This document shows positions 15,913-20,568 of a DNA stretch of 20,568 bases, piece by piece. A program made the translations under genes and the position numbers. The stretch's first letter is position 1. Each line of letters opens with the position of its first letter. The DNA lies in assembly GCA_028819955.1 (NCBI GenBank), contig JAPPKP010000005.1, positions 1 to 20,568 of the forward strand. The letters run 5' to 3'. The notes under the pieces were generated by a model that was not told where the DNA came from, searched no databases, and saw nothing but the letters and a program-made list of their open reading frames with translations. The DNA is from Rhodospirillaceae bacterium. Its GTDB lineage: Bacteria > Pseudomonadota > Alphaproteobacteria > UBA828.

Positions 15913-16570
15913 ATGAGAAGGATCTCGACATTCGCGATCGCCGCGGGGCGGCATTGCTTGCGTTCACTCAGCTCGGCTCCGCCGCGAACGCGGAGTGCGT
16001 GCGGCTCATCGGCCCGGAATGGGCCGCCAGACACACCATCGACCCGGCGGTCATCAACTCGCCCGGCGATGCCATGTACTCCTTCGCGCTCTACGAGCCC
16101 CTTGCCTGGGTGGACAACGCCTTCCAGCTCACGCCGCACCTCGCGGAAAGCTGGGAGTCGAACGAGGCGGGCACCGTATGGACCTACCATCTGCGCAAGG
16201 GCGTCAAGTTCCACGACGGCTCGGACTTCGACGCCGATGACGTGGTCTTCACCTATCGGCGCCTGATCGACCCCGAGACGGCATCGCCGGCGGCGGCCGA
16301 GTTCAGCTACCTCACGCCGGAGTCGATCGAGGCCGTCGACGCGCACACGGTCCGCTTCTCGTTGAGCGCGCCGAAGGTCGAGCTGCCGCTGCTGCTGTCG
16401 TCCAAGTTCGCCCTGATGCTGCCTTCCGGGTCGACCACCGAGCAGATCTCGACCGTGGCCAACGGCACCGGCCCCTTCATGCTGGATGACTTCAGCCCCG
16501 ACGCGCCTCGCGCCACGCTGCGTGCCAACCCGAATTATTGGCGTGAAGGGCTGCCCAAGGCGGAATACGT
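15913..16570 (+). pseudogene. 5' part of an inactivated oligopeptide-type ABC substrate-binding protein (SBP_bac_5)
   Basis: The ATG at 15913 follows a strong ribosome-binding site (aagggaggacgacg) and starts a signal peptide (MRRISTFAIAAG), but that frame soon leaves the family. The rest (GAALLAFTQLGSAANAECVRLIGPEWAARH and so on) continues in another frame, consistent with loss of one base around 15942-15950 in ccgcggggcgg. The body has family marks AFQLTPHLAESWESNEAGTVWTYHLRKGVKFHDGSDFDADDVVFTYRRL and GTGPFMLDDFSPDAPRATLRANPNYWREGLPKAEYV. The reading frame is then cut by the mobile element at 16571. Joining the flanks at the 8-bp duplication restores AEYVELSGIIEPVSRS in frame. A TTG at 15954 could start the downstream frame, giving a protein with most of its signal peptide missing. 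Confidence 0.9.
16563..16570. repeat. Target-site duplication, left copy (gaatacgt)
   Basis: The same 8 bases occur at 19030-19037, immediately outside the opposite inverted repeat. Both copies start at the same codon phase (gaa tac gtg), so removing the element plus one copy rejoins the host gene. The two bases gg after the duplication also match on both sides; they are counted as the first bases of the left inverted repeat because the right repeat also starts GGT. An 8-bp (8-9) duplication fits the IS1 family. Confidence 0.92.
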
Positions 16571-16597
16571 GGTAGTCCGTTCGTTTGACTTTTGAAC
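16571..16597 (+). repeat. Left terminal inverted repeat of the IS1-family element
   Basis: It pairs with 19003-19029 in inverted orientation with three mismatches. It starts GGTAGTCC, has a shared central ttcgtttgac and a shared inner tttgaac. The stop codon ending the 5' host fragment (16593-16595) falls inside it. Confidence 0.92.
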
Positions 16598-16602
16598 GAT
16601 GG

Positions 16603-16631
16603 TTGACGGTCAATTATCACGTCGGTAAACT
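16603..16631 (+). promoter_or_regulatory. Sigma70-like promoter for the first passenger gene
   Basis: TTGACG (16603-16608), a 17-base spacer, and TAAACT (16626-16631) lie just inside the left inverted repeat, 26 bases before the ATG at 16658. The -35 box is part of a 5-1-5 palindrome (ttgac-g-gtcaa, 16603-16613) that could serve as an operator. Confidence 0.55.
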
Positions 16632-16657
16632 CGACGTAGCAATCAGGAGATCAATCA

Positions 16658-16849
16658 ATGCCAGTGGGACCAAGAGGAGAGAAAAGACCAGTTAGCGTGA
16701 CTTCAAATGCTATTCACGTTATGAAAGTGGCAGCCGGATTAGCGAAAGAGGAATATGTTGACGGTCGGCCTTGGACTGACGACGAAGTGATGGCTATGAG
16801 GATGGCTAAGTCCAAGAAAAGGAAGAATCGTAAGAATAAAAATAGATGA
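16658..16849 (+). CDS. Small basic passenger protein of unknown function (63 aa)
   Basis: A 63-residue open frame with a good ribosome-binding site (aggag, 16645-16649, 8 bases before ATG) and a well-formed promoter just upstream. The N-terminal half, RGEKRPVSVTSNAIHVMKVAAGLAKEEYV, is reminiscent of small alphaproteobacterial hypothetical proteins containing RPADVIGNAV-like segments; this is recall, not a search. The C terminus is extremely basic (KSKKRKNRKNKNR), suggesting nucleic-acid binding. There is no signal peptide or membrane segment. The base composition is AT-rich compared with the host. It is convergent with the two-gene passenger operon, with a structured segment between. A role in control of the element or a host effect is possible; no function can be assigned. 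Confidence 0.65.
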   Translation: MPVGPRGEKRPVSVTSNAIHVMKVAAGLAKEEYVDGRPWTDDEVMAMRMAKSKKRKNRKNKNR

Positions 16850-16873
16850 AATATCAAACGGTAAAGTATTGAC

Positions 16874-16992
16874 GAGCCGGTGGGGAAGGCCCCGAGGATA
16901 CGAGACGCTTCCACCACCGGCTCTAGGGAGGGAGCTTCCCTGGCTTACTGCCGAACTCAAGGTCCGGCTCGACCGGGGCTAGCCCCTCCCTA
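16874..16992. ncRNA. Compact structured segment between convergent passenger genes (RNA or bidirectional terminator)
   Basis: A GC-rich island in AT-rich surroundings. Stem P1 pairs 16874-16888 with 16908-16923: ggaag/cttcc stacked on gagccggtgg/ccaccggctc, one bulged A, 15 bp in all. Stem P2 pairs tagggaggg (16924-16932) with ccctcccta (16984-16992) and encloses further short hairpins, including the perfect palindrome ggggctagcccc (16975-16986). The sequence ccggctc occurs twice (16917-16923 and 16964-16970), so the 5' arm has two possible partners. No T tract follows on either strand, so a classical terminator is unlikely. It might be a small RNA or a 3'-end structure shared by the converging transcripts. 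Confidence 0.45.
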
Positions 16993-17033
16993 CTTTCATT
17001 ATGATAAGTCAAGATAAATAGTCAAGCCATTTC

Positions 17034-17222
17034 TCACCCTTTGAACCAGCGCGGCGGTGGTTTGTTCGCCGGTGCCGGTATTGGCGACCTAATCCATGAT
17101 TTCACTTTGCCGTAACGCATTTCGATGATCTTCTTGGCCTCGCTCCCACTGTTTGCCATACATTTGACGTCCTGTGTGGAACTCGTTCCTTCGACCCTGA
17201 TGCTCGCATAATAGGTTGCCAT
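17034..17222 (-). CDS. Small passenger protein of unknown function (62 aa)
   Basis: A 62-residue frame whose ATG at 17222 follows aagggagattgatacg. The sequence suggests a small beta-beta-alpha-beta unit: strand YYASIRVEG, strand TQDVKCMANS, helix SEAKKIIEMRYG, strand KVKSWI, then a proline-rich tail PIPAPANKPPPRWFKG. Small proteins with a strand/QDV/AKxxIExxYG pattern are widespread, but no function comes to mind. It begins 14 bases after the stop of the upstream passenger gene and so is the second gene of a two-gene operon under the structured leader. Cytoplasmic, with no membrane segment. It could be a partner of the acidic 106-residue protein; that is inference from operon structure only. 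Confidence 0.68.
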   Translation of the reverse strand: MATYYASIRVEGTSSTQDVKCMANSGSEAKKIIEMRYGKVKSWIRSPIPAPANKPPPRWFKG

Positions 17223-17236
17223 CGTATCAATCTCCC

Positions 17237-17557
17237 TTATATGAATTCTTCATAGCGTCTATGGTCGCTATATGATATATCTCCAGAGAAATACCACGTG
17301 ACTATAAGTCGGGCTTTATCCTTTGGTATTTCGGAGTCCTTTTCCAATTCCTCCCTTAATTCTTTAGCTGTATCCCAATTGTTTCCGATGGAGTTGGAAT
17401 CATTGTCTATTATCCACACATTTCCTTGTACGTGGTTCCCATTATGATGAGAGGAAACCACTTCAACAAGTCTTTTGTACCTATCTCCTACTTCTCCTAT
17501 AATGACTAACCACTTACCGGATTCATTCTCCTCGGTTTCATTGGCTTTTTCGCTCAT
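17237..17557 (-). CDS. Acidic passenger protein of unknown function (106 aa)
   Basis: The 106-residue product starts at the ATG at 17557, directly after caggagaaggtagc. The frame stays open 18 codons further upstream but only through the structured leader. After an acidic, probably disordered N terminus (MSEKANETEENESG) comes KWLVIIGEVGDRYKRLVEVVSSHHNG, a strand-turn-helix-like segment, then GNVWIIDNDSNSIGNNWDTAKELREELEKDSEIPKDKARLIVTWYFSGDISY, ending RRYEEFI. Alternating strands and a charged helix suggest a small alpha/beta domain. No motif of toxins, nucleases or regulators was recognised. It is the first gene of the two-gene passenger operon. Its ribosome-binding site lies inside a predicted hairpin of the leader, so translation is probably conditional. 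Confidence 0.68.
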   Translation of the reverse strand: MSEKANETEENESGKWLVIIGEVGDRYKRLVEVVSSHHNGNHVQGNVWIIDNDSNSIGNNWDTAKELREELEKDSEIPKDKARLIVTWYFSGDISYSDHRRYEEFI

Positions 17558-17727
17558 GCTACCTTCTCCTGTTGGCAAGCCCGTGGTGTCGGGCCATTGC
17601 CAACGTCTCAAGGTAGCAAGAGATGTCCCCGCCTATTCGCCAAGCCCCAGGGAGCTACCCCAGGACCGAGATCAGGCTCTTGTATTCAGCGGGTAGCCCG
17701 ACCAGCGGGACTACCTTGAACGTTGGC
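17558..17727 (-). promoter_or_regulatory. Structured 5' leader with alternative pairings at the ribosome-binding site (candidate RNA switch)
   Basis: Read on the minus strand, three segments share complementarity. Segment A (17727-17711) and segment B (17617-17598) can form about 17 bp with one bulged base. Segment B can instead pair with segment C (17577-17558), 7 bp plus 8 bp around a 5x5 internal loop, over an inner gcccg/cgggc stem. C contains AGGAG (17566-17570) and abuts the ATG at 17557, so B:C would hide the ribosome-binding site while A:B would free it. About 95 GC-rich bases between A and B contain more complementary pieces, for example gctaccc/gggtagc (17691-17697 with 17654-17660), compatible with a sensing domain. 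The predicted promoter places the transcript 5' end at about segment A. No known riboswitch class was recognised. Confidence 0.55.
17559..17597 (-). CDS. Possible 12-codon leader peptide
   Basis: An ATG in the minus-strand leader starts MARHHGLANRRR and stops at TAG one base before the ATG of the 106-residue gene (tag-c-atg). Its last codons AGG AGA AGG coincide with the ribosome-binding site of that gene. Translation across it would open the B:C hairpin, as in translational attenuation. Its own ribosome-binding site is weak (gagacg), so it may be a chance frame. Confidence 0.28.
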   Translation of the reverse strand: MARHHGLANRRR

Positions 17728-17733
17728 GGCAAC

Positions 17734-17763
17734 ATTTGAGCATGAGCGTGCAAGCAATGTCAA
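17734..17763 (-). promoter_or_regulatory. Predicted promoter of the minus-strand passenger operon
   Basis: On the minus strand TTGACA (17763-17758) is followed after 18 bases by TCAAAT (17739-17734). The -35 is perfect and the -10 matches at four of six positions. The expected start point, about 17727, coincides with the first base of leader segment A, which supports both the promoter and the leader model. Confidence 0.5.
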
Positions 17764-17821
17764 GCCGTCACGAACACTTGAAGAATAACAGTAGTGCGAC
17801 AGCTCTACACTTGCCTTGTGT

Positions 17822-17850
17822 TTGACTAGCGCAGTATTGCCATGTAATAA
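17822..17850 (+). promoter_or_regulatory. Predicted transposase promoter
   Basis: TTGACT (17822-17827), a 17-base spacer and TAATAA (17845-17850) form a good sigma70-type promoter 94 bases before the transposase ATG at 17945. It is divergent from the passenger-operon promoter; the two -35 boxes are about 60 bp apart. Confidence 0.58.
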
Positions 17851-17944
17851 ACGAAGTAAAACGCGACTAAATCAAGTATAAGTGAGCTTGATTGTTGGCG
17901 AAATACGTGCAACACTATTGGACATTGACCAAAGGTGTAGCACG

Positions 17945-18775
17945 ATGAACCGCCTATCCAAAGAGAAGAGAGTTCAGGTGATAGCGTCTCTTGTTGAGGG
18001 GTTATCCATGAGCGCTACCGCCAGGGTTACAGGCGTGAGCTTCAACGCGGTGGCCCGGCTGTTGGACCTGGCAGGCATAGCGTGCGCACGTCACCACGAT
18101 CTACATGTTCGGGGCATCAAAGGCCGACGAAACATCCAGTGCGACGAGCTCTGGTCGTTTGTCTACGCCAAGGACAAGTCACTGGAATGGGCTGTCCCTA
18201 TAGACGATGCTGGCAGCGCCTACACGTTCACGGCCTTTGACGCCGACAGCAAACTATTGGTTTCCTACTTGGTCGCAATGGCCCGTGATTTGGAATCAGC
18301 TACGATACTGATGAAAGATCTGGAGGGCCGGTTAGAGAAGCGTCCGAAACTGACTTCGGACAGCTTGGCAGCTTACAAGCAGGCTTCAAGGCGAGCGTTT
18401 GGAAAGAAAGCCCGGCTGTCTCAAATCAGGAAGGGAGAAGACACCGACCACAACACGGCCTACGTCGAGCGGCACAATTCGACCTTCCGCACGTTCAATC
18501 GCAGGTACGTGCGCAAGACCATCGCGTTCAGCAAGAAGTTGAGTCGTCACATAGCGACCACACATTTGTTTGCGGTCTACTACAACTTCTGTTGGATACA
18601 CGGCACCCTGAACGTTACGCCAGCTATGGAGGCTGGTATAGACGACAAGCTCAGGGATTATGAGTGGATTGTTGACTTGATCGACGAGGTGAGACCCAAG
18701 CCGAAGAAACCCGGCCCTAAGAAGGGGACTAAGTATCGTCCGCGCGGTTCACGTTCAAGTAAACCTGTAAAGTAA
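17945..18775 (+). CDS. IS1-family DDE transposase (single frame)
   Basis: The 276-residue product begins MNRLSKEKRVQVIASLVEGLSMSATARVTGVSFNAVARLLDLAG, an N-terminal helix-turn-helix typical of IS1-family transposases. The catalytic acids are visible as D67 in IQCDELWSFVYAK, D139 in KLTSDSLAAYKQA and E175 in TAYVERHNSTFRTFNRRYVRKTIAFSKK. HLFAVYYNFCWIHGTLNVTPAMEAG and a basic GPKKG tail complete the family pattern. Unlike Escherichia coli IS1, it needs no frameshift between two frames. ATG 17945 is preferred (aaaggtgtagcacg upstream); a GTG at 17882 would add 21 residues that do not look conserved. All three catalytic acids and full length suggest an active enzyme, consistent with only three mismatches in the inverted repeats and perfect target duplications. 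Confidence 0.9.
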   Translation: MNRLSKEKRVQVIASLVEGLSMSATARVTGVSFNAVARLLDLAGIACARHHDLHVRGIKGRRNIQCDELWSFVYAKDKSLEWAVPIDDAGSAYTFTAFDADSKLLVSYLVAMARDLESATILMKDLEGRLEKRPKLTSDSLAAYKQASRRAFGKKARLSQIRKGEDTDHNTAYVERHNSTFRTFNRRYVRKTIAFSKKLSRHIATTHLFAVYYNFCWIHGTLNVTPAMEAGIDDKLRDYEWIVDLIDEVRPKPKKPGPKKGTKYRPRGSRSSKPVK

Positions 18776-19002
18776 TGTCGTTACGCGCGAAGCGCGGTAT
18801 GTGTGGCAATTTACGACGAATGCGGTTGAGTTGAATCTGATCCAAAGCTTCTCTGAAATCGTCGGCATCATACGATGAATGCGATCCCAAGGGATCGCAA
18901 CTAATGGTGTCCATTGGCTTGGCTCCTTGGTCAGAGAATGGGTCATGGGCATCTAGGCCCGCAGGGTGTGTCACCACCCATCGGGCCGTCTACAATATCA
19001 CG
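18776..19002. other. Right-end non-coding part of the element with two hairpins
   Basis: No gene is visible between the transposase stop and the right inverted repeat. A perfect 8-bp hairpin with a 2-base loop (gcgatccc-aa-gggatcgc, 18881-18898) is followed by a two-step hairpin: ggcccg 18956-18961 with cgggcc 18982-18987, enclosing gggtg 18964-18968 with caccc 18975-18979. They could end the transposase transcript or block transcription entering from the host. A near-duplicate motif tacgaYgaatgcg occurs near 18815 and 18871. Confidence 0.5.
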
Positions 19003-19029
19003 GTTCAAATGTCAAACGAATGGACGACC
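19003..19029 (-). repeat. Right terminal inverted repeat of the IS1-family element
   Basis: The complement starts GGTCGTCC and matches the left end at 24 of 27 positions. It is followed directly by the right copy of the gaatacgt duplication. Confidence 0.92.
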
Positions 19030-19902
19030 GAATACGTGGAGCTTTCCGGAATCATCGAGCCGGTCAGCCGCTCGGCGGCGATTTCGTCCGGGCAGGTCGA
19101 CATCGTCCTGGTGGCCGACCCGACCATGCTCCTGACCCTCAAGGACGATCCCAACGTCGAGATCGTGCAGGCGCCGGGCAGCGAGTTCTTCGTGATGACC
19201 ATGTGGATCGATTCTCCGCCCTTCGACGACGTGCGGGTGCGCTAGGCGCTGAAGCTGGTCATCGACCGGGAGACCATGGTGCAGACCGCGCTGCTCGGCT
19301 TCGGTACGCCGGGGAACGACAACCCCATCATCCCGAGCTCGCCCGACGCGTACCGCGCCGACACGATCCCCCAGGACATCGAGATGGCGAAGCAGCTGCT
19401 GGCGGAGGCCGGATACGCTGACGGACTCACGGTCGACCTCAACACCGGCGCGGCGGACTTCCTGCCGGGCAACCTCGTGATGGTGCAGGCCTACAAGGAG
19501 ATGGCGGCCCAGGCGGGCATCGACGTTAACATCGTGACCTCGCCCAATGACAGCTACTGGGACGAGATCTGGCTGCAGCGGCCGTTCGTCGTCTCCTACT
19601 GGTCGCCGCGGCCGCCGGGCGCCGCCTTCGCCATCGGCTATCGCACGGACGCGAAATACAACGAGACCCGCTGGTTCAACGCCGACTTCGATGCCCTGCT
19701 CGACCGCGCCGGGGCGACGGTGGATGCGGGCGAGCGACGGGCGCTCTATCAGGAGGCGCAGCGCATCATCGCGGAGGAAGGCGGCGTCATCGTGCCGATG
19801 TTCACCTCGCGCATCGCCGCGATCCGCAGCGGCTGCACGGGGCATCACGTGCACGTCGACATCAACCGCATCCAGTACGCGGAGATGAGTTGCGAGAACT
19901 AG
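19030..19902 (+). pseudogene. 3' part of the inactivated oligopeptide-type binding protein, with an in-frame amber codon
   Basis: It starts at the right copy of the target duplication and continues the host frame: EYVELSGIIEPVSRSAAISSGQVDIVLVADPTMLLTLKDDPNVEIV, then SEFFVMTMWIDSPPFDDVRVR. A TAG at 19243-19245 interrupts exactly where this family has Q in VRQALKLVIDRE, so a single CAG-to-TAG change is the likely cause. The same frame continues without gap (ALKLVIDRETMVQTALLGFGTPGNDNPI) to the natural stop at 19900-19902. Together with the 5' part this makes a protein of about 510 residues, normal for peptide/nickel/opine binding proteins. This fragment has no start signal of its own and is not expected to be functional. 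Confidence 0.9.
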
Positions 19903-19918
19903 CCCACCGATTGTGAGC

Positions 19919-19945
19919 GTGGCCGGAGCCTCTGCTCCGGCCCAC
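19919..19945 (+). terminator. Hairpin between binding-protein remnant and permease
   Basis: ggccggagc (19921-19929) pairs with gctccggcc (19934-19942) around loop ctct, extended by gt/ac pairs with one extra base. It sits 17 bp after the stop codon with no T tract. It mirrors the hairpin behind the other binding-protein gene of the window and probably set receptor-to-permease ratios before the operon decayed. Confidence 0.5.
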
Positions 19946-20024
19946 GCCGCCCCGGTGATGCGGGCGAACGACCGCGCTCGCGCGCGTCCTCGATAGCAAC
20001 TTAGCGCCCCGAGCGAGGCCTCAC

Positions 20025-20537
20025 GTGTTCGCGCTGGAGCTGGTCGCAAGGCGGTTTCTCCTCGCAGTCCTCACCCTGCTCGTCGTATCCGGGGTCGTCT
20101 TCGCCATGGTCGAGGTGCTGCCCGGCGACGTGGCGTCGCGCATCCTCGGCCGCATGGCCACGGACGAGAACCTCGCCGTGCTTCGCGCGCGGCTCAACCT
20201 CGACGTGCCGGCCATCCAACGCTACGGCCAATGGCTCTTCGGGATGATACAGGGCGACTTCGGCACGTCGCTCACCACCGACCGGCCGGTTCTCTCCGTC
20301 CTTGGCCCGCGTATCGTCAACACCCTGATCTTGGCCGGGTTTGCCTTCATTCTTTACATCCCGCTCGCGCTCGTGCCGGCGGCCATTCAGGCGCTCAACC
20401 GCGACCGGCCGCTCGACCACGGCATCTCCATCGCCACCCTGGTCCTGTTTTCCACGCCCGACTTCCTGCTCGCGACCCTGCTGCTGCTGCTGTTCGTGCT
20501 GGTGTTTCCCATCCTTGAGCGTGCTTGCGCTCCCTGA
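20025..20537 (+). pseudogene. Oligopeptide-type ABC permease (DppB-like), apparently frameshifted
   Basis: From GTG 20025 the frame encodes an N-terminal membrane segment (RRFLLAVLTLLVVSGVVFAMVEVLPGD) and the DppB-family motif RLNLDVPAIQRYGQWLFGMIQGDFGTSL. Helices NTLILAGFAFILYIPLALVPAAIQAL and LLLLLFVLVFPIL follow. The frame stops after 170 codons, whereas this family runs to about 310-330. From about 20517 another frame continues with SVLALPDGATLRLFDGF to the window edge, which fits the loop expected there better than the terminal ERACAP. One extra base near 20516-20519 would explain this. The window ends 31 bp after the stop, so the remainder cannot be seen. It belongs to the same decaying operon as the broken binding protein. 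Confidence 0.7.
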
Positions 20538-20568
20538 TGGCGCGACGCTCCGGTTATTCGATGGTTTT

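Larger units (their letters stand above)
16571..19029 (+). mobile_element. IS1-family insertion element with passenger genes (2459 bp)
   Basis: The element is bounded by imperfect 27-bp inverted repeats: 16571-16597 and the complement of 19003-19029 agree at 24 of 27 positions (mismatches at 4, 9 and 20), both beginning GGT, and are flanked by an 8-bp target duplication. It encodes an IS1-family transposase (17945-18775) near the right end. It also carries three small genes not needed for transposition: one on the plus strand near the left end and two on the minus strand in the middle. IS1 elements are usually under about 1 kb, so this one is long for its family and fits the idea of a transporter IS. 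The left and central part is clearly poorer in GC than the host. It inserted into a peptide-type binding-protein gene and probably arrived by horizontal transfer. Confidence 0.92.

Noticed and set aside
17558..17733. Group II intron domain, hammerhead ribozyme or retron RNA
   Set aside because: No domain V sequence, no hammerhead core bases and no reverse transcriptase gene are present.
17945..18775. Assignment of the transposase to IS1595 or IS3
   Set aside because: The spacing and wording of the catalytic motifs (QCDELWSF, TSDSLAAY, YVERHNSTFR) and the GGT ends fit IS1. There is no second frame with a programmed frameshift as in IS3 and no IS1595-type NGIExxW motif.
18904..19029. Plus-strand frame running from the element's right end into the host gene as a new fusion gene
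   Set aside because: The upstream part covers the non-coding right end and inverted repeat, has no ribosome-binding site, and stops at the amber codon.
16563..19039. 10-bp target duplication (gaatacgtgg) instead of 8 bp
   Set aside because: The last two bases gg are shared with the first bases of the left inverted repeat. Aligning both inverted repeats from GGT gives symmetric ends and an 8-bp duplication typical of the IS1 family.
19243..19245. Programmed amber read-through or pyrrolysine
   Set aside because: The gene is already interrupted by an insertion and carries a probable signal-peptide frameshift, so simple decay is enough.
1..20568. CRISPR array, tRNA or rRNA genes, integrase attachment sites
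   Set aside because: No regularly spaced repeats, cloverleaf sequences, rRNA segments or integrase genes were seen.

Overview
The window reads as high-GC alphaproteobacterial chromosome. The basis is GC-rich third codon positions, GTG/TTG starts, many solute transport and amidohydrolase genes, and a palindromic repeat of the kind common in that class; the genus cannot be told. It holds two divergent catabolic/transport blocks, a decaying peptide-type ABC operon, and a foreign insertion of about 2.5 kb inside that operon.

Left block, minus strand (144-5010): a 2-oxoglutarate/Fe(II) oxygenase, a NodB-type deacetylase, an ArgE-like M20 amidohydrolase and a sugar-type periplasmic binding protein. 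A long intergenic region (5011-5571) separates it from the right block.

Right block, plus strand (5572-15624): a complete branched-chain-amino-acid-type (HAAT) ABC transporter (binding protein, two permeases, two ATPases). It is followed almost without gaps by an Asp/Glu/hydantoin-type racemase, a PuuE-type allantoinase, an AllC-type allantoate/N-carbamoyl amidohydrolase, a second M20 amidohydrolase and a homocysteine S-methyltransferase-like protein. The simplest reading is a ureide (allantoin) uptake and degradation operon: import, racemisation, ring opening, allantoate hydrolysis. The transporter substrate is inferred from context.

Far right (15913-20537): an oligopeptide-type binding protein and the start of its permease, both broken. 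The binding protein has a frameshift in the signal peptide, an insertion and an in-frame amber codon. The permease appears frameshifted after about 168 codons.

The insertion (16571-19029, 2459 bp) is sharply defined. It has 27-bp imperfect terminal inverted repeats starting GGT and an 8-bp target duplication (gaatacgt), and it encodes an IS1-family DDE transposase. It also carries three small AT-rich passenger genes of unknown function. Two of these form a minus-strand operon preceded by a GC-rich leader of about 170 nt. One leader segment can pair either with the very 5' end of the transcript or with the ribosome-binding site, which is the layout of an RNA switch. A 12-codon upstream ORF ends one base before the start codon. 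This passenger module with its leader is the best candidate here for something undescribed. A second compact structured segment lies between the convergent passenger genes.
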